Assembly (NCBI GenBank): GCA_937899715.1
Contig: CALCNX010000033.1
Span: forward strand, 1-64,000
DNA length: 64,000 nt
Origin: an uncultured bacterium
GTDB taxonomy: Bacteria > Bacteroidota > Ignavibacteria > Kapaibacteriales > UBA4661
Direction of reading: 5' to 3'
The notes beneath the pieces are model-generated. The model did no database searches and had not been told where the DNA came from. It saw only the letters and a program-made list of their open reading frames with translations. Below, in pieces: positions 15,942 through 24,624 of this stretch. Position 1 is the stretch's first letter, and every line of letters starts with the position of its first letter. The position numbers were made by a program, and so were the translations under genes.

Positions 15942-17243
15942 TTAAAAACGATAGCTAAACGAAACCGAGAGCGCATTTGCCCATGAATTATAGATACCAT
16001 CGAAGCCAAAGGTGCTACCTGTGACTTCGCGCTGCAAGCCATACACAAACATATAACTTGCGTCAATAACCAGATTGTCGGTTACGTTAATACCAACACC
16101 TGCGGTAACGCCAAGACGATTTGCGTCCGGCAGAATAGGCTGCGTGTAGCGGGCTTCTACCGGCACAACGTCGTAGAATAGTCCACCGCGTACTTTGAGG
16201 GTTTCGCTGGCGATGTATTCACCACCAAGGCGGAAGGTCGGTGTATTGTAGTAGTTGCGTGGGTTAATGACCTCGCCTGAACGCGAAGGCGCACCCGGCA
16301 GTTTATCGAAACGAATACGGAGAGTGTCATACGATGACCAGCCAACATAGTCGAAGCCAAGTTCCATCATAAATTTCTCACTAAAGCGGTATGAAATGCC
16401 TGTGCGAAGGTCGAAGGGCAAATTAAGCGCCGTGCCGCCCGGACCATCGGCAAAAAGGTTATTCAGACCGGCAGGAAGTGCCTGTGTTCCTGCGGCATCC
16501 GTTGTGAAGGTAGCTTGCCCGTCATATTTCATGTTGATATTGTTCCGATAAGCAGCACCAATTTTCAAGCCCTTTACCGGTTCAACAATAATGCCCGCAT
16601 TCCATGAAATATTCGTGCCGGAGCCTTTCAGGTTGAGAAATGGTTCGGTGCCAAAGTTCGGAATGCGCTGACGCAATTCTGCCGAACCAAGAGAATACGT
16701 GAGTCCGGCTGCTATCGAAACACGGTTATCAAACAGTGCGTAGGAAACAACAGGATTAAACGTGATAGTCTGCAAGTAGGTGCGAAGAGCGAGATTTCGT
16801 CCCGTCCAGTTCTCATTCCAACTCGTACCGGCACCAAACGGCACAAATACGCCAACACCAACAGCCAAGCCGGTTTGTGGAATTTTGTACGCGGCATAGA
16901 AGTGTGGAAGCGGGAATGCCCACAAGTCCATGCTTGTTGTCGTGAAGCGGTTACTGTTCGTTGGTCCGGCGAACGTTGCTTGCGGCAGAAGTCCGGTTCC
17001 ACCCAGCATAATGGAGAAACCATCGCGCAAGAACGACATTCCGGCAGGATTATAGAAAATTGTACTGACATCGCACCCGTCACCACTGGCGACTGCAAAG
17101 CCCATAGCCATAGCGCGAGCACCATGCTCGTTGAGTTGGAAACCACCTGCTTGGATACTTCGCGGGGTGGATAGCACGACCAAAAAAGCGACAAGAAGCG
17201 GCACAACAGGTGTCGCCCGAAGAAGCAGAAGAATATGCTTCAT
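15942..17243 (-). CDS. OmpP1/FadL/TodX-family outer membrane transport protein
   Basis: A 433-residue β-barrel from the ATG at 17243 (GGAGG 6 bases upstream); the open frame extends to 17414 but without an RBS. A signal peptide is followed by GGFQLNEHGARAMAMGFA, the conserved N-terminal 'hatch' segment of FadL proteins, then STIFYNPAGMSFL, the family NPA motif. It ends in SYRF with a terminal Phe, as expected for barrel assembly. FadL proteins carry long-chain fatty acids or other hydrophobic molecules across the outer membrane. It is the first gene of a two-gene unit with the SGNH lipoprotein. Confidence 0.9.
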   Translation of the reverse strand: MKHILLLLRATPVVPLLVAFLVVLSTPRSIQAGGFQLNEHGARAMAMGFAVASGDGCDVSTIFYNPAGMSFLRDGFSIMLGGTGLLPQATFAGPTNSNRFTTTSMDLWAFPLPHFYAAYKIPQTGLAVGVGVFVPFGAGTSWNENWTGRNLALRTYLQTITFNPVVSYALFDNRVSIAAGLTYSLGSAELRQRIPNFGTEPFLNLKGSGTNISWNAGIIVEPVKGLKIGAAYRNNINMKYDGQATFTTDAAGTQALPAGLNNLFADGPGGTALNLPFDLRTGISYRFSEKFMMELGFDYVGWSSYDTLRIRFDKLPGAPSRSGEVINPRNYYNTPTFRLGGEYIASETLKVRGGLFYDVVPVEARYTQPILPDANRLGVTAGVGINVTDNLVIDASYMFVYGLQREVTGSTFGFDGIYNSWANALSVSFSYRF

Positions 17244-17504
17244 AAAACCTCCGGTGATGAAAAAATTAATAAAAGTGGGAATACTTATCCCATAGAGCAC
17301 GCACAAGAACGGCGAAGGTGGTTGAACACACGTTTTTGAGAGCGTTAAGGCTACGAATTTGTAAAGAAAAAGTATTGCATACAAGAGGAAAATTGCATTG
17401 TAGAAAATAGTCACGCAGCTATTGTGTGAATGTTGATCTTGCGCCGTTGTTTACCTTTATTTTTCGGTCTTTTTTACTCCGACTAAAGCAAATAGTTTGA
17501 AATC

Positions 17505-17544
17505 ACCGCAAAGACTTGTAAATTTGCAGGTCTTTGCGGTTTTT
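17505..17544 (+). terminator. Terminator-like hairpin in the region upstream of sucC
   Basis: ACCGCAAAGAC (17505-17515) pairs with GTCTTTGCGGT (17530-17540), and TTTTT follows on the + strand. No + strand gene lies to the left in this 402-bp gap (17244-17645): the neighbouring FadL gene runs the other way. It therefore either ends a small untranslated transcript or acts within the sucC leader. Nothing else recognisable is present in the gap. Confidence 0.6.
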
Positions 17545-17645
17545 GGTAGCTTTTGCTTGCCAAAAAGACACATCATGCCTTGCTTTTACCCCTCACAATA
17601 ATCAGACAGTTCGTACAAATTTTTTCACATATTCCAACAAATGCT

Positions 17646-18887
17646 ATGAACATTCACGAGTACCAAGCCAAAGCGCTGCTCCGTAAGTATGGCGTTCCCG
17701 TGCCGACCGGATATGTAGTCCACTCGCCGGAGCAAGCCGGTGAGATTGCCTACAAAGAGTTCGTCCAAAAAGGACACAAAGTGATTGTTATCAAATCACA
17801 AATTCATGCCGGCGGACGTGGTAAAGGCGTTGTGCATGACATCCAAACCGGTGCTGCACGCGAGATAGACGGCAAGCAAGTGCGCGGCGTGTCGGTGCTT
17901 CTGGACGGCAATCTTGCCGACCGTGCGTACAGAATCGCACAGGCAACCATTGGCAACAAACTCGTTACCATCCAAACCGGCGCTGAAGGCAAAATTGTGC
18001 GCCGTATGTTCATCGAAGAAGGCATGAACATTGCCAAAGAATACTACTTGAGCATCCTGCTCGACCGCCAAACCTCGCAAAACCTCATCATGGCTTCTAC
18101 CGAAGGCGGTATGGAAATTGAGGAAGTAGCAGAACACTCACCCGAAAAAATCCTCCGCGAGTATGTTGATCCTGTGACGGGTTTCCGTGGTTTCCAAGCT
18201 CGCCGCTTGGGCATCGGTCTTGGTCTTGCGGGCGATGCGCTCAAGAGTTTTGTGGATTTTATTCAAAAACTCTACCGCGCTTATGAGGAAATGGACTGCG
18301 CGATGCTGGAAGTGAACCCACTTGTGCGCACGGGCGATGATAAATTTGTCGCGCTCGACGCAAAAGTAACCTTCGACGACAACGCGCTCTACCGTCATCC
18401 CGATTACGCCGAACTCCGCGACCTTGAAGAAGAAGAACCGCTTGAAATCGAGGCTTCCAAGTACGACCTAAACTATATCAAACTGGACGGAAACGTCGGC
18501 TGTATGGTCAACGGTGCGGGCTTGGCGATGGCAACGATGGACGTGATTCAACTCGCAGGCGGCAAGCCCGCGAACTTCTTGGATGTAGGGGGCGGAGCGA
18601 ATGTACACCGCATCTCGAACGCTTTCCGCATCATGCTTTCCGACCCGAATGTGAAAGCAGTCTTCATCAATATCTTTGGTGGTATCGTGCGCTGCGACCG
18701 TGTTGCAAATGGCATTATTCAAGCCTCCCAGCAAGTGAGCTTGAACGTGCCGTGTATTATTCGCCTTGACGGTACAAACGCTGTGGAAGCCCGTGAAATC
18801 TTGGAAAAATCGGGCTTGACCTTCTCCGTCGGCTCTACACTGGAAGAAGCCGCTCGAAAAGTAAAAGAGACGGTAGATAAACTGTAA
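17646..18887 (+). CDS. sucC: Succinate-CoA ligase (ADP-forming) subunit beta
   Basis: A 413-residue protein from the ATG at 17646 (MNIHEYQAKALLRKYGVPVP, the canonical start). The ATP-grasp nucleotide-binding part is seen in VIKSQIHAGGRGKG and EMDCAMLEVNPLV, where the Asn and Asp bind Mg-ATP. The C-terminal CoA-ligase domain shows GLAMATMDVIQLAGGKPANF and the INIFGGIVRCD segment. It forms the α2β2 or αβ enzyme of the TCA cycle that makes ATP or GTP from succinyl-CoA. sucD is not next to it: a terminator follows immediately, so the α subunit must be encoded elsewhere. Length is slightly above the usual 385-400. Confidence 0.97.
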   Translation: MNIHEYQAKALLRKYGVPVPTGYVVHSPEQAGEIAYKEFVQKGHKVIVIKSQIHAGGRGKGVVHDIQTGAAREIDGKQVRGVSVLLDGNLADRAYRIAQATIGNKLVTIQTGAEGKIVRRMFIEEGMNIAKEYYLSILLDRQTSQNLIMASTEGGMEIEEVAEHSPEKILREYVDPVTGFRGFQARRLGIGLGLAGDALKSFVDFIQKLYRAYEEMDCAMLEVNPLVRTGDDKFVALDAKVTFDDNALYRHPDYAELRDLEEEEPLEIEASKYDLNYIKLDGNVGCMVNGAGLAMATMDVIQLAGGKPANFLDVGGGANVHRISNAFRIMLSDPNVKAVFINIFGGIVRCDRVANGIIQASQQVSLNVPCIIRLDGTNAVEAREILEKSGLTFSVGSTLEEAARKVKETVDKL

Positions 18888-18902
18888 ACGATGAATAATT
18901 TC

Positions 18903-18957
18903 AATGAGAGCCTGACTTGTGGCATTGTGATAATGTACAAGTAGGCTCTCATTTTTT
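18903..18957 (+). terminator. Intrinsic terminator after sucC
   Basis: Outer arms 18903-18913 (AATGAGAGCCT) and 18943-18953, and inner arms ACTTGT/ACAAGT, form a long stem with one bulged base. A run of six T follows. It sits 15 bp after the sucC stop. Confidence 0.9.
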
Positions 18958-18994
18958 ATGGGTCAATGGTGTTTAATATTTTTATGGAAAAACT

Positions 18995-19630
18995 ATGCTA
19001 AAACGTGCTTTTCTTTCAGGTCTGATGCTGCTTGGCACGGTATTGCCTCTTGCAGCACAAGAATTGCCAGATACCTCGTGGGTTCCGACTAACCGTTTAA
19101 GTGCTGGTGTCTGTATTGCTCCCAGTTTAAGTCCATTGTTATTCGCTACGTACTCGCGGAGTATTAATCCAGATATAGAATTAGAGGCTGCTCTCCAAAA
19201 TTCTAGCTGGTCAAGTTTTCAGCTAGCGAGAGATCAACCGATAGTAGGAATAGACAAATACGACTTATCATTTAATAATTCAATGACGATTGACGCAACA
19301 GCCTTATTTTCTTTGCAAGATAGGCGAAAAGATATTCATTATAATTTTTCTCGCCTGAGGTTTGGTGGCGGTGTATCGCTACAATATTATAAATTTGGAT
19401 ATGCTCCTGTCTATTATCCCCAAAGAGGATCAAATCAGGATTCTGTGCTTATTTATCCGACCATTGCTCAAGGTGGTAGCGAAATTTTATATTTTGGAAT
19501 TAATGCGAAATTCGACTATCTATTACCAGTTTCGCGGGTAATTGATATAGGCTTGCGGGGACAATATCATCTCTTGTTTCACTTTCCTGGTCAGGGAACT
19601 ATTTCTTTCGTCTGCTGTTGCCAATCATAG
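18995..19630 (+). CDS. Exported protein, probable outer-membrane β-barrel (possibly frameshifted at its end)
   Basis: A 211-residue protein with a signal peptide (LSGLMLLGTVLPLAAQ) and repeated amphipathic strands rich in aromatic residues (LRFGGGVSLQYYKFGY, EILYFGINAKFDYLL, VIDIGLRGQYHLLFHF), which suit an outer-membrane barrel. I do not recognise the family. The C-terminus is odd: the annotated frame ends …TISFVCCCQS, without the terminal aromatic residue a barrel needs. The +1 frame from the same point reads NYFFRLLLPIIGFSF, ending next to the following gene's ATG. A lost base near 19590-19600 would explain this, but I cannot prove it. It lies 21 bp ahead of the MlaE-type gene, which may make it part of a lipid-transport unit. 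Confidence 0.55.
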   Translation: MLKRAFLSGLMLLGTVLPLAAQELPDTSWVPTNRLSAGVCIAPSLSPLLFATYSRSINPDIELEAALQNSSWSSFQLARDQPIVGIDKYDLSFNNSMTIDATALFSLQDRRKDIHYNFSRLRFGGGVSLQYYKFGYAPVYYPQRGSNQDSVLIYPTIAQGGSEILYFGINAKFDYLLPVSRVIDIGLRGQYHLLFHFPGQGTISFVCCCQS

Positions 19631-19651
19631 GCTTTAGTTTTCTACAACACC

Positions 19652-20824
19652 ATGAATGCTACATTGCAACAATCTTCCTCAGAAGCCGCATCCACGCTGG
19701 AGGTGCAGCCATTCCAGACATACACCTACTGCCGTGTGGCGGGCAAACGCTTCACTCTTCAGCACGCCAGCGAGTTGGAGTCCGCACAGACACAGCTTTT
19801 CGCAGCAGTGGAAGCCGCCGCACACAAGCGCCTCGTGCTGGATTTCGCCGAAGTGAAAGAGTACGATTCATACTTGGTTATTTGGCTGGCGACAGCGAAG
19901 CGTTTTTGTAAGGAGCGTACTATCACACTGGATGTGCAGAATGTCCATGAGCAGATGCAAGGATTCATTACGCTTCTGGAGAAACCTGTTTTGGAGAAGC
20001 ACGTCGAGCCGCCCGCTGAAACCTCTTTGCACCGCTACGTGGAAAGTGTTGGAGAAGCGACGCTGCAAGTCTGGGCAGATGCACGGTTTTTTATTGAATT
20101 TTTCGGCGAGTTTTTTATCAATCTGACCTATCTTGTTCGTGCGCCGCGCTCTATCCGATGGAGCGATTTCCCTGCGCAAGTAACGAAGGCAGGCGTGAGT
20201 GCGTTGCCGATTGTGGCGCTCGTTGGCTTTTTGATGGGGGTGATTGTTGGGTATCAAGGCGCAATGCAGCTTGCGCAGTTTGGTGCGGAAGTGTATCTGG
20301 CGGATATGGTCGCAATTTCAATGGCACGCGAACTCGCTCCGCTTATGACGGCAATTATCGTTGCAGGGCGCTCCGGCGCTTCCTTTGCGGCGGAAATCGG
20401 TACAATGCAGGTTGCAGAAGAACTGGACGCGCTGACGACGATGGGCTTTAATCCAATGCGCTTTTTGGTGATGCCGCGTGTGGTGGCGGTGGTTTGCGTG
20501 ATGCCGCTTCTGGTCTTGTTTTCCGATATTGCCGGAATGTTCGGCGGTTTGCTTATTGGTGTTGGGACGCTGAAATTAAGCGTGAGCGGCTACCTGAACG
20601 AAACAAAAGTAGCGCTCACCTTTGCGCATCTGGCAAGCGGCTTAATCAAAAGCGTGGTGCTGGGAGCGGTCATTGCGCTCATCGGCTGTATGCGCGGCTT
20701 TCAGGTGCGAGGTGGAGCGGAGAGCGTCGGGCATTACACAACATCGGCGGTGGTGAGCGGCATCTTTCTGATTATTTTGCTGGATGCTATATTTACGATT
20801 ATTTTTCAGGCGATACATTTGTAA
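19652..20824 (+). CDS. STAS-MlaE fusion: ABC-type lipid transport permease
   Basis: A 390-residue protein. Residues ~1-115 resemble a STAS domain (RLVLDFAEVKEYDSYLVIWL in place of the usual D-S-S helix start, then ITLDVQNVHEQMQGFITLL). Residues ~140-388 are an MlaE/YrbE permease: VALVGFLMGVIVGYQGA, ELAPLMTAIIVAGRSGASFAAEIGTM, EELDALTTMGFNPMRFLVMPR and GCMRGFQVRGGAESVG are characteristic. MlaE forms the inner-membrane core of retrograde or anterograde glycerophospholipid transport; a STAS partner is normally a separate subunit (MlaB), fused here. No MlaF ATPase or MlaD/MCE protein is adjacent. Genes on both sides code for outer-membrane-type proteins on the same strand. Confidence 0.9.
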   Translation: MNATLQQSSSEAASTLEVQPFQTYTYCRVAGKRFTLQHASELESAQTQLFAAVEAAAHKRLVLDFAEVKEYDSYLVIWLATAKRFCKERTITLDVQNVHEQMQGFITLLEKPVLEKHVEPPAETSLHRYVESVGEATLQVWADARFFIEFFGEFFINLTYLVRAPRSIRWSDFPAQVTKAGVSALPIVALVGFLMGVIVGYQGAMQLAQFGAEVYLADMVAISMARELAPLMTAIIVAGRSGASFAAEIGTMQVAEELDALTTMGFNPMRFLVMPRVVAVVCVMPLLVLFSDIAGMFGGLLIGVGTLKLSVSGYLNETKVALTFAHLASGLIKSVVLGAVIALIGCMRGFQVRGGAESVGHYTTSAVVSGIFLIILLDAIFTIIFQAIHL

Positions 20825-20886
20825 CCCCAACGCTTTTGCTATTTCCAAGTTCACTTTTTCTACCAAGACACTTGTTTTAATCATCA

Positions 20887-21774
20887 ATGACGACACCCCG
20901 TACTACATCAAACACACCAGTATTTTTTCTCTTTTGCGTAGCGCTGCTTTTCCTCGCACCGAGTCTCCATAGCCAAGAAACACAAGAACGCCCAACGTGG
21001 ATACCACAAGGGGTGCTTTTTCAGCCGCTTCGGGCGAATGTCTTGGAGCCGCGTGTGGGAGGTATGGTAAGCGTTGCGCCTTCCAGCGAGCGCCCCGCTT
21101 TGCGCTTGGATATTGGCAATTCGGTTGATATTGTGTCGTTTCGTTCCGGTGCTGCTTCGTCACTACTGTTCCCGGAAGTCCGCTTGGGAGCAGAGTTCTT
21201 TACTTTTACGCGCCTTCGGTCGGAAGTAAATTTTCGCTTTCCTGTCGAGACGACCGATTTTTACTTTGGTGTGAATGCCAGCGCAAAAACTCCCATCAAC
21301 GATAAAGCTTCGCTCGCTGCACGACTACGCGTGGCGCATATTTCGGCGCATCTGGTGGACGGCTTTCCGCAGTTCCAACAGTCCTTTGTGTACAGTCGTG
21401 AGTTTGTGGATGCCGTGCTTGCGGTATCGTGGGCGCTGCCATTTGGTGTGGTGCGGGTTTACGGTGGGGCGACCGTACTTTTTCACTCTATCCCGGATAA
21501 TTTCGGGGCGGCTATACCACAACTTGGTGCTGATGCGACAATTCCCATTCCGGGCATAGATTTTATCAGCATTTGTGCTGGGTACGACCTTAAAGCCAGC
21601 ACAATTTTTGGCGCAACGGGCATTGTGCAAAGTGCTCAAGCAGGCGTGAAGTTTGGAGAGAAATTCGGACATGGGGTGCTGCTCTCTGCCTATTGGTACG
21701 ACGGAAAAAGCCTGCATGGAATGTTCTACAACCAGCGTGACAGCTATATCGGGATAGGTTTTCAGGTCGAATAG
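20887..21774 (+). CDS. Exported DUF1207-like protein, probable outer-membrane β-barrel
   Basis: A 295-residue protein with a signal peptide (VFFLFCVALLFLAPSLHSQ). The start of the mature part (PQGVLFQPLRANVLEPRVGG) has the P-L-x-A-x-x-x-E-P-R pattern of DUF1207 proteins. The rest is a run of amphipathic strands ending in GIGFQVE. DUF1207 has no known function. It is 62 bp downstream of the STAS-MlaE gene and co-directional, so an accessory envelope role is plausible. The convergent rlmN gene ends 22 bp away with no clear terminator between them. Confidence 0.65.
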   Translation: MTTPRTTSNTPVFFLFCVALLFLAPSLHSQETQERPTWIPQGVLFQPLRANVLEPRVGGMVSVAPSSERPALRLDIGNSVDIVSFRSGAASSLLFPEVRLGAEFFTFTRLRSEVNFRFPVETTDFYFGVNASAKTPINDKASLAARLRVAHISAHLVDGFPQFQQSFVYSREFVDAVLAVSWALPFGVVRVYGGATVLFHSIPDNFGAAIPQLGADATIPIPGIDFISICAGYDLKASTIFGATGIVQSAQAGVKFGEKFGHGVLLSAYWYDGKSLHGMFYNQRDSYIGIGFQVE

Positions 21775-21796
21775 TTTAGTACAGCTTCGGTGCAAT

Positions 21797-22918
21797 TTAT
21801 GCAAGAGGCATTTCCACATTCGACAAAGCCAACTGTCCACACGCCGCATGAATATCTTTTCCACTGGACGAACGAATCATCACTGTAACATCAAGGTCGC
21901 GTAAACGCTGGATAAATGCCTGAAATTTTTCGGGAGTAGTAGCACGGAGACTGGCGGAAACGCCGTCGGGATTGGTGAAATCAATCGGGTGGAAAGGGAT
22001 GACGTTGATTTTGGAGGGAACACGCCGCGTTATTCGCTGCAAACGCCGCGCATCTTCCTCACTGTCGTTCAAGCCTTCAAAAAGGATGTACTCGTAGGTA
22101 ACGGGGCTGCCGGTTTTGCGGTAGTAGTATTCAAGCGTGTCGCCAAGTTCGCGGAGATTGTGCTTTTTGTTGATGGGCATGAGCTTTGTGCGCAGTCCGT
22201 CGGTCGTGGCATGGAGCGAAAGTGCGAGTTTGATGGGGCGCTTCTCATCTGCCATGCGCCTCATTCCCTCAACCATTCCTGCCGTTGAAACGGTGATACG
22301 GCGTGCTCCTAGAAGCTGTACGTCGTCGTGGGTGAAGATTTCGACGGCTTTCATCACATTGTCGTAATTCAGCATTGGTTCGCCCATGCCCATAAATACA
22401 AGATTTGTGATGGGTTTGTCCGAATGCTGTTGTGCTTGCAGGAATTGCTCTACAATTTCTCCGGCGCTCAAATTACGCTTCATTTTGAGCGATGCGGTGG
22501 CGCAAAATTTGCAGTTGAGCGCGCAGCCGACTTGTGTGGAAACGCAAAGTGTAAGCCGCTTAGGAGCACCATCTTCTTCAACTGATTCGCTGGGAATGAG
22601 CACTGTTTCGATTTCGCGTCCGTCAGAGAGCCGAAAAAGAAATTTTTTCGTTCCATCAGCAGATTCTTGCAGGCGCGAGGGCGCGAGGGGATGTATGTCG
22701 GAAACATGACACAGATGCTTGCGGAGCGATGCCGGAAGCTCGGTCATATCGTCAAAGGAGTATGTTTGATGAGCGTACAGTCGCTTAAAAACTTGCTGAG
22801 CGCGATATTTGGGTTCGCCGATAGAAACAAAAAATTCTGCTAATTCGTTCGGAAGCAAACCTTTGAGTGGTTGCTTCGATGTTTCTGTTGGTGGGGCGTT
22901 TGGCGTGGTGATAATCAT
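21797..22918 (-). CDS. rlmN: Dual-specificity RNA methyltransferase RlmN (23S rRNA A2503 / tRNA A37, C2)
   Basis: A 373-residue radical-SAM enzyme. The [4Fe-4S]-SAM cluster motif is C132-A-L-N-C136-K-F-C139 in CVSTQVGCALNCKFCA. The methyl-carrying cysteine is Cys360 in the C-terminal ACGQL. MGMGEPMLNYDNV is the family GGE-equivalent (SAM binding). It methylates C2 of A2503 in the peptidyl-transferase centre using a Cys-bound methyl intermediate. Length is typical. It lies 47 bp downstream of the sigma-54 regulator gene on the same strand, but there is no obvious functional link. Confidence 0.97.
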   Translation of the reverse strand: MIITTPNAPPTETSKQPLKGLLPNELAEFFVSIGEPKYRAQQVFKRLYAHQTYSFDDMTELPASLRKHLCHVSDIHPLAPSRLQESADGTKKFLFRLSDGREIETVLIPSESVEEDGAPKRLTLCVSTQVGCALNCKFCATASLKMKRNLSAGEIVEQFLQAQQHSDKPITNLVFMGMGEPMLNYDNVMKAVEIFTHDDVQLLGARRITVSTAGMVEGMRRMADEKRPIKLALSLHATTDGLRTKLMPINKKHNLRELGDTLEYYYRKTGSPVTYEYILFEGLNDSEEDARRLQRITRRVPSKINVIPFHPIDFTNPDGVSASLRATTPEKFQAFIQRLRDLDVTVMIRSSSGKDIHAACGQLALSNVEMPLA

Positions 22919-22965
22919 GGTCTGCTAGGGCAAAATCGGTCAGGGTATTCCGAGCGAGGGTGCTA

Positions 22966-24624
22966 TCACGAAATACCGTATTTTTGGAGTTTTCTATAAA
23001 GCGTCGCAGAGCTGATTCCGAGAAGCTTTGCAGCCTTTTCGCGGTGACCGCCGGAGGCTTGGAGTGCGGCAACAATTTCTTGGCGGGCGCGTTCATCCTC
23101 TGCGCGGCGAAGGGAAAACTGAGTATCCTCCTCCGAAAGTGACGCTTCTCCGTTTTGCGCTTGCGGAATATCTAACCCACCCGATGGCGGCAGTGGGAAA
23201 GGCGCATAGCCGTTTTGATTGTAGCTGTTATAGCCGTTTGGGTTATATCCATTTGGGTTGTGTCCGTTTGGATTATACCCGTTCGGCACATAACCCTGTG
23301 GAGGATACATTTGTTGGGCATTGTAGGCGTAGGGTTGCCCATTCGGCAGAAAGCCGGGTGGATAATTCGTTGGGAAGCCGCCTGCGGGCGGATAGTTTGC
23401 CGGATAGGGCTGCATTCCGTATGGTTGCTGCTGAGGATGGCTTTGGAACTGAATGTCGTCGAGTTCCGGTGTGAGCAAATTCGGGGTGAGCATGGTGGAT
23501 GAACAGAGTACCACCGCCCGTTCTATGGAATTGCGTAATTCGCGGACGTTCCCTTTCCAGCGCCGTGCAGAGAGGGCACGAAGAAAATCAGGATTCAAGC
23601 CGAGAACATTTTTTTGATATTTCGCAGCAAACATCGTGAGGAAGTATTGTGCCAAAATTTCAACATCTTCGGGGCGCTCACGGAGAGAGGGCAGAAGAAT
23701 GGTGAAGCCCTCCAAGCGATAGTATAAGTCAGCACGGAAGCGCCCTGCGTTTATTTCTTCTTGGGGATTCACATTCGTAGCGGCAATAACACGAAAGTCC
23801 ACATCAATAAGATCAGTCGAACCGACGCGCCCGAATTTGCGGGTTTCCAAGACGCGGAGCATTTTAGCTTGAAGCGCCATTGGCATTTCACCGATTTCGT
23901 CCAGAAAGAGTGTCCCTTCGTGCGCCTCTTCGATAAGCCCTCGCTTGTCTCGGACAGCACCAGAGAATGCACCTTTTGTGTAGCCGAAGAGTTCCGATTC
24001 CAATAAGTCTGCCGGAATTGCGCTGCAATTGAGTGCCACAAACGCTTTTTTCGCGCGGGTGCTGGAATTGTGAATAGCACGAGCAAAAACTTCTTTTCCC
24101 GTACCAGTCTCGCCCAGAAGCAACGTCGGAATATCGGTGTGGGCAGCGTGCCGTGCCATCTGAATAGCATCTTGCAACGCAGGAGCTACGCCGATAATTG
24201 CACCAAAAGCATCTTGCGAGACAAGCTGTTTTTGCAATTCTTTTACTGCTAATTGAAGTTGCGATTTTTCGGCGGCACGAGCAATGGTGAGTAAGAGTTG
24301 TTCTTGGTCGCCGGTCTTGAGAGCATAGTCGAATGCGCCGTTTTTCATTGCCTCCACGCCATCTTTGACTTCCGCGTGAGCCGTCAGCACGACAACTTCG
24401 GTCGCAGGGGAAATTTCTCGGAGGTGGCGCACAAGCTCAATCCCGTTTGTGTCTGGCAGATGCACATCGGCAATGGCAACGGCGAATAAAGACTTTTGGA
24501 GTTTTTCCAAGCCTTCTTCGCCAGTTTGCGCAATCGTTACGTCGTAGCCCTCCAACTCAAATAAGTCGGCAAGCAAACGTGATAAACGCTCATCGTCGTC
24601 AATCAAAAGAATTGTTTTGTTCAT
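22966..24624 (-). CDS. Sigma-54-dependent response regulator (NtrC family)
   Basis: A 552-residue protein from the ATG at 24624, which is preceded by GGAGG; an in-frame ATG at 24663 is less likely. The receiver domain ~1-120 has Asp10/Asp11, phospho-acceptor Asp53 and Lys103. The AAA+ domain ~140-375 has Walker A GETGTGKE (171-178), the sigma-54 contact loop GAFSGA (218-223; usually GAFTGA) and FLDEIGEM. A Gly-Asn-Pro-Tyr-rich linker ~410-490 contains several PNGYN-type repeats. A Fis-type helix-turn-helix is at the end (EKAAKLLGISSATLYRKLQK). It activates sigma-54 promoters when phosphorylated; no cognate kinase is adjacent. Confidence 0.95.
   Translation of the reverse strand: MNKTILLIDDDERLSRLLADLFELEGYDVTIAQTGEEGLEKLQKSLFAVAIADVHLPDTNGIELVRHLREISPATEVVVLTAHAEVKDGVEAMKNGAFDYALKTGDQEQLLLTIARAAEKSQLQLAVKELQKQLVSQDAFGAIIGVAPALQDAIQMARHAAHTDIPTLLLGETGTGKEVFARAIHNSSTRAKKAFVALNCSAIPADLLESELFGYTKGAFSGAVRDKRGLIEEAHEGTLFLDEIGEMPMALQAKMLRVLETRKFGRVGSTDLIDVDFRVIAATNVNPQEEINAGRFRADLYYRLEGFTILLPSLRERPEDVEILAQYFLTMFAAKYQKNVLGLNPDFLRALSARRWKGNVRELRNSIERAVVLCSSTMLTPNLLTPELDDIQFQSHPQQQPYGMQPYPANYPPAGGFPTNYPPGFLPNGQPYAYNAQQMYPPQGYVPNGYNPNGHNPNGYNPNGYNSYNQNGYAPFPLPPSGGLDIPQAQNGEASLSEEDTQFSLRRAEDERARQEIVAALQASGGHREKAAKLLGISSATLYRKLQKYGIS

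Noticed and set aside
17523..17555. TTTG-N20-TAGCTTTTG as a sucC promoter
   Set aside because: The -7 box is one base off and the -33 box lies inside the hairpin loop, so it is too weak to list.
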